In this document: positions 42,229 to 51,762 of the stretch, piece by piece
Layout: each line of letters opens with the position of its first letter
How positions within the stretch are numbered: position 1 is the first letter of the stretch
NCBI GenBank assembly: GCA_004764695.1
Contig: SMSO01000032.1
Coordinates: 7,522,668 to 7,586,667, forward strand
Length of the DNA: 64,000 nucleotides
Origin: Schizochytrium sp. TIO01
Lineage: Eukaryota > Sar > Bigyra > Thraustochytrida > Thraustochytriidae
Direction of reading: 5' to 3'
Program-made: the position numbers and the translations under genes
Notes under the pieces: generated by a model
What the model was told of the DNA's origin: nothing
The model's input: only the letters and a program-made list of their open reading frames with translations
Database searches by the model: none

Positions 42229-44100
42229 GAGACGTATAAAACTGCCGCCAAAACTGCTACCTAGTAGCCTTACGTGGTAAGGAAGAGAGGAGATAATATT
42301 GCAATATGTCAAGCTTGCTCAACTCTTCGGTGGCCAGTTTTTGAAGTTGAAGCTGCAAGTGTCGTCAAGGGTCGACGATGAAAGCAGCTATCTGAAGGCT
42401 GACGATGTATCAACAATTTAATAGAGACTCGTTCATAAGACCTTGAGCGATTTTCGCTCTTTCGAAGTTTGATAAGGTGGCGCACTTGGTGAAGGTTAAC
42501 TCTTGCCTAACTCCTTCGGGGTGAAGGTAGGGCTAATCAGCAAATTCAAAATGAGAGGAACCCTCTACAATTAAGAACACTCAAAGTAATAGCAAATTAC
42601 CCCCCAAAACAATCATAAAAAGAAAAAGGAGAGAGAAACACCTCAGCAATGCTCAATTTTAATTAGTAAGAATGGCATTGTATCCTAATAGGTTGGACGC
42701 TGTAATACGAAATTCCCTCAACCCAGCTAAGTTCCGAAGGGTTCTGCAATTCATTTTCTAAAAGCAGCACAGCAGTCATGATGATAGTACTCTACATTAC
42801 TTTCAGATACGGGTCAAAGCTAAGGGAAGCATTATTTCATGCGGGCTGTTTCTTCCGGATTTGGTGTTTCTTTTGTAGGACTGCATTGTAAATTATATAT
42901 AACTTTTAACACTTGTCATCATCGATCGTATTAGTACCTACTCTTCAGTTCCAGCGAAGAGCCAAGCTTTTCAGAGCAATCACGGAGAGATTCTCTCTCA
43001 TGTTATCCATCTTTCTTTGACATCTTCATTGCAAATTATACTTGTTCTGTTCAGAACTCTCTAGTATGACATTCTTGACAGTTGTATTTTAGCGTCTAAG
43101 CGGGAGTTAGAGGTTAGCAAATTAAATCTAAACCTACAGTTCGCTTCTTCCGATTTTGATGCCTCCACTTGCGTATTACTAGTAGGTACTTACTTCCTTG
43201 GTAGAGTGATTCCAATTCGTTAGCTCCCAACCATGACAACATTACAACCTGACGCATCAACCGTTGCAACCTCAGGCTGTCTTCTCGTTCCCATAATTCA
43301 GTCTCTCATCCTTCGAAAGGTTTTTCAAGTCCTCCCTCACCCCACTGATCCGAAGCTTCTAGCGGCATCGCCTTGTTCGAATAGGATTTCAAGCTTGCTT
43401 GGGTGGCCAGACGCATCAGAAGCCAGCAAGATTTCAAAGTATCGAGAACTTACTTGTTCGATGCTAATATAGTTTGGAAAGTCTATCTAGTCAGCCACTT
43501 TGGCAATCTGAACAAGTGTTTGACTATAGGCCCTGATTATTAGGAACTGCTATTGTACCATTAAAACTATCAAGCAATCACGAGACTAGCTCATTCGAAC
43601 TGGCCGATTGGTTTCTACGAAGGTTGAACCTCGGGGTAGTACCAAAATAGGAGCCCTTGCGTTGTGCCTCTGAGAGGTTTTCTGGAAACGAGATACTTAT
43701 AATGCTAGAGCCAGCATCTCAAACTGAAAAAGGTTACAAAATAAGCTTTCTTAATTATTTTTTAATTATTTTTTAATTTTTTAAAATGGAAAAGTTTTCA
43801 AAGTATGGCTGATCGCTGGTAGCGTATACCTTAGAAAGAAGGAATTTTATGTTTATTTTCTATTTTGTAAAATATAGAAATTAAAAGGAGAAGCAACTCA
43901 AAAACACAGAAGTCGTTTTGATGAGCTGAAGAGTTGGACGCCTGGTAGCTAGCTCAAGTGTCACTTTCAAGGCAACATCCCGTGCGTGAAATTCTCTGTG
44001 GATATACGCGTTTCTCTTCATGTTGCCACTATCTTCAAGTCGGCCGAATCCTTTGTTTGAAAGAATAGCAAGTTTTTCAAATTTGACCGATGAGCAGGTC

Positions 44101-44158
44101 AAATCAACTCCAATCAACTCCAATCAATTCCAATCAACTCTAATCAACTCCAATCAAC
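44101..44158. repeat. 10-bp tandem repeat (CAATCAACTC)
   Basis: Five to six head-to-tail copies of a decamer, with single substitutions in two of them. Confidence 0.85.
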
Positions 44159-44333
44159 AGCTGCGCTGGCACTCCCAGGCTGTTGCTCATCTTTTAAATG
44201 TTATCAGTGACAGAGGCGAATAGAAACTGAAATACAATCGTCTCCTCTTCTTTGAGACCTGGCTTTCAACAAATGATATTCACAGACCCCAATTCTTTAT
44301 TTTTATTTTAAATATAAATATATATTTTTTAAT

Positions 44334-44337
<4 letters not shown>

Positions 44338-44364
<27 letters not shown>
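44338..44364. repeat. poly(A) run of 27
   Basis: Twenty-seven consecutive A after an AT-rich stretch. It could be a retroposon tail, but no processed gene copy is recognisable to its left. Confidence 0.9.
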
Positions 44365-44367
<3 letters not shown>

Positions 44368-45739
44368 AACTTGAAGATGAGGAGCTAAATTAATACGAAA
44401 GGGAAGTCGTAGATAGTATAGATTCTGCACTTTATCTGCTTCTCCTGCCCTGTCCTTCATTTTTCTTTCAGAAAGCTCACCTTGCCGACAAATAGACAAA
44501 GCTCCTGATTGCGAGTCATTAGTATTTTTTTAATCTAGCCCAAATATTCTGACAAGCTCGAGCTGGGCCGACAGCGTTTCTAGGCGTTACCGTCAATTTA
44601 TACCACGAGAAAGGAAGAGAACTCATGGCTCGTTGGAAAAGTGCATCCGACCGCAGTAGCACTAGTAGCAATTTGGCTATTCATGCAAACAAATGAGAAA
44701 CGAAAGTGTTGTGTGTTTTCATTGTCAACGCATATCGCTGCCCGTCGAGATCGTCTTTTGCTGTCTCCAAGCTCCTCGTCACCATCAAAGCTGGTGACTC
44801 ACGATACCTGCACCATGACCGACTCTACGGCCGCAGATGAGGTGCGATGAAAGAGGAATCTCGAAACTAAACAGCAGCTACGAACCAGCAATAACTTAGA
44901 GTGAGTTGGTCACAAACACCACACCAAGTTCTTTCCTGAAGACATCGCCTACTCACGTACCGTTCCACTACTCTACCATGGGATAGCAAAGTCCTGGCCG
45001 TGCTGGTGATGGCAGAGTTTTGTGACAAGCTCGTAGCTCGTAGCTTCTGGCGCCAAAGAAATCATTCCACCCCAACGCTCGCAGTCTGCTTTGCCTCCAT
45101 CCAGGCTATCGCAAGAGCCCCTTTGGAAGTCTACCTGGAATCAACCAGTTTCGATGCAAAGCTGAGACAGCTGCTGATTCTGCTCCCTCACCCTGGTTCG
45201 TTATATCTGCCTAGCTAGTTTGTTGTTGTCGATCAGGTTCTTATTTTCTCCATTGCGCAGTGTCTTTAAAAATAGAAGTCAGGCTGCTACGACCGTGCTG
45301 TCCCCTGACTAAACATTAGGAAGCCGGCCTTTTCATTTACATTTTATAGATCCTAATTTTTATTTTTTCCCCCATGGATCTATCTATAAGTGAAATCTTT
45401 CCTTGAAGGTTCTTTGATGATGAAGCCGCGGGCGCCTCTTCTGTAAACACGACGAAGAAGGAGAAGAAGAAGAAGGAGAAGGAGGCCTGGCGGCTTGACG
45501 CTCAGCAAGTTGAGTGAAACCATTTCTCTCTGAGGTTGAAAAACCGCTGCCTGAGTTTGATGATATTCAGAGGAGGTGCAATAATTTATTTCTATCTTGC
45601 CCTTCGCTGCTCGCCACCATCATGGCTCGCCTTCGAGTGGCCAAGCGTTCAAGCTTGTTCTCAGAAAGGGCACTCACTCTCACGACCAATGTCGCCTTGC
45701 ATGCATCAGCAACCAGATGCATGAACGCAGCGCAGGAAG

Positions 45740-45978
45740 TTCATTCCAAATGCTTGCTTGCTTGCTAGCTTGCTAGCTTGCTAGCTTGAGAATGCATCAA
45801 TTTCGGCGCCACAGCTAATCTGCGCTGCTAATCCCAAGCTGGCTGGCTGGCTGGCTGGGTAGCTAGCTAGCTTGTTTTCAGAGCACCCGCATCAACCTCC
45901 AGCCAACAAACCAGCCAACGCCCAGGAGAATCGATCCTTGTCTAGCTAGCTAGCTAGCTAGCTAGACAGCTAGCTAGA
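45740..45978. repeat. cluster of (GCTT)n, (CTGG)n and (CTAG)n tetranucleotide repeats
   Basis: Short runs of CTTGC/CTAGCTTG at 45751-45790, CTGG at about 45839-45858, and six CTAG units at 45942-45965 with more just after. CTAG runs are self-complementary and can form cruciforms. Confidence 0.8.
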
Positions 45979-46069
45979 GATCGTCACCCATCATGAGGCT
46001 CCGGACCCTTTCTGTCGTACCCGCGCAGCTTCTTTCTCGCATCCCAAGGTTCCCTTTCTCTTGTCTGTC

Positions 46070-46078
46070 TGCTGCTGC

Positions 46079-46133
<55 letters not shown>

Positions 46134-46138
46134 GCCGC
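46070..46138. repeat. (CTG)n triplet array
   Basis: Seventeen uninterrupted CTG units at 46081-46131, flanked by CTG/CCG variants. It reads as poly-Ala on the plus strand in a frame of doubtful reality, and as poly-Ser on the minus strand in one frame. Confidence 0.92.
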
Positions 46139-46453
46139 CCATCATCGATCGCATCGTAGGCGCCACCTTTCGAGGCGGCTGGCCAGCTCCTCTCGAGCTA
46201 CAGAGAGGAAGAGCGCCTGCTTTCTTGGAAACTTCGAGGGATGGAAATTTGAAAAGAACTGGGAACCGAGGCGGAGCCAGCAGCCAGCCAGCCAGCAGCC
46301 AGCTTTGCGAGACAACCAACACCTGCTGCGCGGGATCGAGGTCACTCTTCGCGCGAGCATTCATTGCCCTCCTCGCCGAGCTCCCAAGGCTTCACGAGCT
46401 GCGTAAGCTAGCTGCCGGCGGAGGGGATGATGCTCGCGGCGCCGGGGTCTCAT

Positions 46454-46500
46454 CATTCATTCATTCATTCATTCATTCATTCATTCATCCATTCCTTCCT
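46454..46500. repeat. (CATT)n microsatellite
   Basis: About nine CATT units followed by degenerate CCTT-type units. Confidence 0.88.
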
Positions 46501-46672
46501 TCACTCTCATTCATGCATGCACAGTGTTCGGTGATCTGGGCTTCTGCGAGAGCGGCTGCGCCTCATCATGGCCAGCCATGCCGCCTTACGCGTAGTACAA
46601 CTTGCTTGGAGCGCCATTTCGAGGTTCCCGGCGTCGTCGCTGTCGGCGGGGATGATGATCTTGTCTTGGCTT

Positions 46673-46698
46673 TGCTTGCTTGCTTGCTTGCTTGCTTG
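46673..46698. repeat. (GCTT)n microsatellite
   Basis: Six GCTT units in GC-rich spacer. Confidence 0.85.
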
Positions 46699-46903
46699 AT
46701 ACGCCCGCCATGCGCTGGCTGCCTTCTCCGCGAAGGTGTCAGCCGGACCACATCGCTGTAGCGTTTCCAGGTTTGAAGACCAATTCCTCAGGAGCTTGTC
46801 TGGCCGACTTGAGCTTCGCGCTCTCGTTGGCGCCTCCACCACCTGCTGCTGCGCCGAGGCCAGCTTCCTGCGAGGCCTTTTGAACGAAGCCGCTGTCTAG
46901 CTA

Positions 46904-46904
<1 letters not shown>

Positions 46905-46934
<30 letters not shown>
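46905..46934. repeat. second (CTG)n array
   Basis: Ten perfect CTG units about 770 bases after the first CTG array, and just before the 217-bp tandem duplication. Confidence 0.9.
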
Positions 46935-46936
<2 letters not shown>

Positions 46937-46967
46937 TCAGTTCGTTCCTCGTGGTCGGTGGCGGTCC

Positions 46968-47402
46968 GTCGGCCTACGCGAGTGAGGCCAACCAGCTGCT
47001 TCGAGTTTGCTTCGTCTTCTTCGAATTCCAATCGTCGGATCGTTGTTCGAATCCATTCATCGACTTGATCCATGGATCGTTTCAAATTCGAGGCCTGAAA
47101 TTCAAACGGAGGTGCCCTGACAGAAGAAAGAAGAGAAACGGAATCGCATTGACATCTTCAATCTCCACTCTTCGTGAACAATTCGTCGGCCTACGCGAGT
47201 GAGGCCAACCAGCTGCTTCGAGTTTGCTTCGTCTTCTTCGAATTCCAATCGTCGGATCGTTGTTCGAATCCATTCATCGACTTGATCCATGGATCGTTTC
47301 AAATTCGAGGCCTGAAATTCAAACGGAGGTGCCCTTACAGAAGAAAGAAGAGAAACGGAATCGCATTGACATCTTCAATCTCCAATCTTCGTGAACAATT
47401 CG
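46968..47402. repeat. 217-bp tandem duplication, two copies
   Basis: The segment beginning GTCGGCCTACGCGAG at 46968 is repeated at 47185, immediately head to tail. The two copies differ at only two positions I could see (CCTGACAG against CCTTACAG, and CCACTC against CCAATC). The period is not a multiple of three, and neither copy keeps a frame into the other, so it is not coding in the ordinary sense. No target-site duplication or terminal repeat marks it as a transposon. It looks like a recent segmental duplication. Confidence 0.93.
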
Positions 47403-47784
47403 AGTAAATAAACGGCCCCACAAAACCGTGATTCAAAGAAAGTTTGGCTTTTCATGATAGTAAACCCATACATGTACACATCCAAACAACAAAAATAAAT
47501 ATTAATTCTGAAAAAGAGAGGAAAAAAATAAAAATAAAATAAGAGGAAAAAAAGTATAACTCGAAAAAGAGACAGACTGACAGCAGACAGACCCCTTCTA
47601 CTCTTAGCTTACTAGCTGGTGTTCTTACTTCACAGCCTCACTCGCCATCCGCACCGGAGACGCCTATCTCCCGTCCCTCTGGCAAGTAGCGAGGGCCCAC
47701 ATCCCCACAGCGCTCCCACAGCGCTCCCCATCCCTTCGTACTGAACACGGCTCCCGTGCCCAATTGAAAATTCGAGTAGTTTTG

Positions 47785-47809
47785 AAGAAAGAAAGAAAGA
47801 AAGAAAGAA
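47785..47809. repeat. (GAAA)n microsatellite
   Basis: Six GAAA units. Confidence 0.85.
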
Positions 47810-48124
47810 TCCTCATATCATTCCTTCGTTCCTTCGTTCGTGGTTGATGCGAGAGATTATACATACTGCATCTATCTCGAAGTCCGCGTTTCCCGTGATC
47901 GCGGGCACCGCTCTGCAGAACGGCGTGGAAAAGTTGGCCTCGAACGAGCCCGGCATCGGCATCGGCATCCCGTCGGCCGCCCCGTCGGGGAGGAAGCGAG
48001 CTGGCCTGTCAGTCAGCCTCGGCGGCTGGATCCTGAAAACGCCTCGAAGCGATCCCTAGGCATCGATTTGCCAGCGCGCGAACACCCTCATCAGCGCCAA
48101 CGTCGACGTGGAGGTGGGCACGAA

Positions 48125-48180
48125 GATGGACCTGAGCATGGACCTGAAGATGCATGGACCTGAAGATGCATGGAAATGAA
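48125..48180. repeat. 18-bp imperfect tandem repeat
   Basis: Two to three copies of ATGGACCTGAAGATGC-type units, the last one degenerate. Confidence 0.75.
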
Positions 48181-49575
48181 TGCACAGGGAGGAGGGCTTT
48201 GTGTGTCGACGCGGCGCTCGGGAGATTCTGCCGCATGCAGAAGAAGAAGCGGCCGCACGAAGGAGAAAGCGAAAGGTTCTCTCGCGCCGCTCGATATATG
48301 AGGAGAACTCGAACTGCTTTCTATGCGCTCTTTTCTTCAGCCGCCTCCCCAAAGTTATTCCATATCTGATCTGATCATCAGTATTAAATTATAACTGACA
48401 ACAGTAGTTTGGAATTTTTACTCTCTTTTTAATTTTTGTTGTTTTCAATTTTAGAAAATATGTGATCTTTTCTTCATCCTAAAAAGAGATTGCTTCTTGC
48501 TTGGAGGTACATATTATATATACGGGTTCTTCTAGCCTGTTGCCTCTTGAGGGGAAAGAGGGACACTGAGGGGCTCAGAGCATCGCTCAATCGGCGCGGC
48601 TCTTGGAGACTTGGAGCGCTCTGGGTGGAGATCACAGGCGTGGCCGATCCTCAGGTTCTGCAGGGGTTTAGATCCCACGGTCCTCGAGCTCTTTCGATCT
48701 TTGCTTGCTATCTTTTGCTATCTTTTGCAATCTTTCTTTTGCGAGATCACTCATCGTTGTGATAGATTAATGCTTTCAATGGAACTTCCTCCTTTTTAAT
48801 AAGCTTTTCTTTTCTCGCGCAGGGAAGAGTTCCTCCTCCTTTCGACCCTTTCCTTCGCTGTTTCTCCTCTGCTGATCCTCTCTTCCGCGCAGCTTCCGCA
48901 CTCAGACCAGGATGGCGACTGAGGGAGATTAGAGGAGTTGCTGCGGGAGATTTTCAGGTGAGGCGCTGGCCTCTGTGAGGATCAAAGCCACACAAACATG
49001 GCCAGAGGAACTAAGAGGCTCTGTGGGAGTGAGAGTCTCTGAGACTGGTCAGCAAGCCATCACAAGAGAGGAGACTTCATAGACTGGTCCCTTACCACTT
49101 CCAATTAGCTGATGAGTCAGTCATTAAATAGAGATAAACTTGAAGGAAGGAAGGGAAGGAAAGAAGCAAAGAGGAAAGAAACTGAAGACAGTTCAGGGTT
49201 CATCATAGTCCTTATATGACTTTTCGTCTTGTTTTTGAATATTAATCATCATATTATTTTTTATAATTAAATATATTTAGTTATGAAAAGCTGATTGAGA
49301 GGATCGAATACAATTTTTTTCATTCATGAGAGATGGAGGAATCAGCAAAACTGAAACGTGGGCTAGAAGTCAGCAAGCGACCATCCTGCTTGCATCGGTG
49401 GCTGCGAACCAAAGTAGTTTGAGCCGTCAGCAAATCCCGAATTGCAAATCTCAAACAGGTCGTGCCTGTCTCGAAGTTCGTGCCGGCAACAGAAGAGGAC
49501 GGCAATCGTCCCTAACATTGAGAGTGAGTAGTTCTGTGGGATTGGACGTCAAGTGAATAAATCCAAAGCAGCAAG

Positions 49576-50406
49576 ATGGGGTCTTGTAGCCAGTATTTCC
49601 TTTATTTTATGAACTCGCTCGTGCTCCTTGTGGGCTTGGGCGTGCTCGCAATTGGCATTTTCCTTGCGGTGACCTTCAACGGCGACCAAAGCAATGTCTT
49701 CGGCGATGATTACCCGAAGTGGGCCAACTATGTGGCCATTGCAATTGGTGCAGTGATCGCCATTATCGCCGCCGTTGGTTTCTGCATCACCAAAGCTGAG
49801 AACCGTATCATGCTTGGCATCACCGGTACTCTTCAGCTCCTCTTTGCCATTGTTCTTATTGTTGCAGGTGCATTCATCCTCGTTTACACTGGCTACCTTG
49901 AAGACATCCGTGATACCCCTGTTCTTGAGCTTGGTAGCGGTATTGGCGACTCTAAGCACTACCTCTACGACTACATTGTTGGTATCTACGAAACCTGCTG
50001 TGATACTCTTAGTCCCGCAATTGAACAGTGTAATTCAGTTGACACCTCGCTCGCTGCTATTGACCAGTACTGCTACTTCGATAGTGATAGCTTTCAGTCT
50101 GGTCAAGATATGGACAACTCTGCCTGCACTGCCTTCCAGGACGGGGGTGAGCTCGCATGGTGCCCCACAAGCGACACCACTTCAGGCTCTGGCCTCAAGG
50201 AGTTCCAGACCGAGGCTGCTCAGTACTTCCGCGACTACATCTGGCCTGCTGCTGTTGCCCTTGTTGTCCTCGGCGGTGTACTCTTCCTTGCATGCATTGC
50301 CTCTTACCACCTTGCTTGCAAGAAGCACAGTGACGCAAACTACGAGCATGTCCCTGAGTCCACCAGCAGGCCTCAGTATGATGAAAAGGGCATGACTATG
50401 GCATAA
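49576..50406 (+). CDS. tetraspanin-like four-helix membrane protein B
   Basis: A 276-residue paralogue of the protein at 41407. Membrane segments are at about 8-33, 50-72, 78-106 and 223-247, with a large loop at 107-222. The loop contains SGIGDSKHYLYDYIVGIYET followed by a Cys-Cys pair (141-142), then Cys 152, 166, 184 and 196, the same six-cysteine layout as its neighbour. The CCG signature is CCD. The segment before helix 4 (AAQYFRDYIWPAAVALV) matches ADWFHDYAWPAGIAFV of protein A. The cytosolic tail differs: it is short and has YEHV, a possible tyrosine sorting signal, instead of the acidic tail. ATG context has A at -3 and G at +4. Function is inferred from fold only: scaffolding in surface or endosomal membranes. 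Confidence 0.78.
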   Translation: MGSCSQYFLYFMNSLVLLVGLGVLAIGIFLAVTFNGDQSNVFGDDYPKWANYVAIAIGAVIAIIAAVGFCITKAENRIMLGITGTLQLLFAIVLIVAGAFILVYTGYLEDIRDTPVLELGSGIGDSKHYLYDYIVGIYETCCDTLSPAIEQCNSVDTSLAAIDQYCYFDSDSFQSGQDMDNSACTAFQDGGELAWCPTSDTTSGSGLKEFQTEAAQYFRDYIWPAAVALVVLGGVLFLACIASYHLACKKHSDANYEHVPESTSRPQYDEKGMTMA

Positions 50407-51762
50407 AGCTCTTGCCTTATCGCAACATGTAAGCCAGCTTCATTCAAACGGTTTTATTTTTGCCTTGCAAGAACACCCAAATCAGGCCAAGTTTTTTGAA
50501 TTTCACAAATCTATCGAACAATACTCAAACTATCCACTTCTACTACCTTTATAATTAAATCTAGTACCTGTCTTCTAAACATAAACTCAATATCAAGCAT
50601 TAAGTTTCTCTCAAAAGAATGCATTTTGGCCTGGTTGCACATGGTGTGCATTACGGTCGATGAAAGTGCTCTGTATTTTTTTTTCTTCGCTTTCGAACTC
50701 TACTTCTGGACCAGCCCGAGGTTGACTATGAGGTGGAGATAAGACTCTTAGGAAGCACGTGAGAAAGCTTTGCATACTTTAAAGCTCATAGAATTAGCGA
50801 TTTGCTGACCTTGGAGATGAATACCAAGGTAGACTGTCTGCTATTCTAATCAAGAACCTAAGACAGATCAAGTGTGTGCAATAAGGGAAGAACTGATGTC
50901 AGCCTGCTTTCTCAATCGATCATTCGTTTTTTCCCCATACATAATCGCTTGTACATGCAGAGCATTTTCACATCTAGAGGCCCCTTGGTCTCACGCCTTT
51001 CTATCTAAAAGTCTCGTTCTTATCCTTGTCCTATATGATCCTTATACTTTAGAACTTCTATTATTATTATTATGTCAAAGACCTACCCCATATTACCTGC
51101 TGATCGAAAATCTCAAAATTTGTATGATGCTTTCGTTGGTAATGAGCTAAAAACAAAATGAAAACACTTGCCTCCATAAAAAGACAAGAGACGCGTATGA
51201 TCGAGTGTTAATTAAAGTCGACACGCTTTCTTATGTAGGATTTACACAGGATGCATTCATTCGCTCAATGAACATTGCTTTGCCGTTTGGTCGCACTTGT
51301 CTCAGGTTCCATGCAGATGGCAACCCCGCGACTTAAAGATCTTGCTTTTCACATCTGCGAAACTACTTTTACTTTTGCCCTCAGATTGTAACATCGCTAC
51401 TATCGAAGGGTATTATGCACTGATCAATTTGGATTAGCAACATTTACTGGAACCAGGGGCTTCTTCACGGCGTACAACCGTGCCGCCAAATACTCTTCAA
51501 GATCGCAAGTAAGCCCAAAGACAATCTTGACAAAACAAACAAATATTTCACGTTGAAATTTATTATTATTATTAATGTACGCCAATGTATATGACAATTA
51601 ACAATGTATATGACAACTAAGGGAATCAACAGGTGTATACGTAGCCAGAGAGATGATATGCTTCGATCAACACTAACTCAGGTAGGTTTTGAGGCAGATG
51701 CGCTCAGAAGTGCTCTAGGACTCAACTGAGGCTTGAAGTTCTCTCTCATCAACAACAGAAAT
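50407..51762. other. convergent spacer between tetraspanin B and the glycosyltransferase-like gene
   Basis: About 1.35 kb, AT-rich, with short TTA runs near 51060 and 51555. It should contain both 3' untranslated regions. The 92-codon forward frame at 50872 has no recognisable domain. No gene is supported. Confidence 0.65.

Larger units (their letters stand above)
42229..49575. other. 7.3-kb repeat-rich spacer between the two tetraspanin-like genes
   Basis: No convincing gene. The left part (42230-44400) is AT-rich. The part at 45400-48400 is dense in di- to tetranucleotide repeats, a CTG array and a 217-bp tandem duplication. Long frames there (for example 45993-46406 with a poly-Ala run) come from the repeats. 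A 79-codon ATG frame at 43233-43472 and a 72-codon frame near 45000 have no family resemblance. The spacing of the two paralogues suggests the spacer grew by repeat expansion after gene duplication. Confidence 0.55.

Noticed and set aside
44338-44364. Poly(A) run as the tail of a processed retrocopy
   Set aside because: No recognisable gene copy or target-site duplication next to it.
45993-46406. 137-codon plus-strand frame with a poly-Ala run
   Set aside because: The run is the CTG array; the flanks are low-complexity and overlap equally long frames in other phases.
47035-47060. GTTCGAATCC, like a tRNA T-loop, also present in the second 217-bp copy
   Set aside because: No pairing T-stem, no D-arm or anticodon arm upstream, no acceptor stem.
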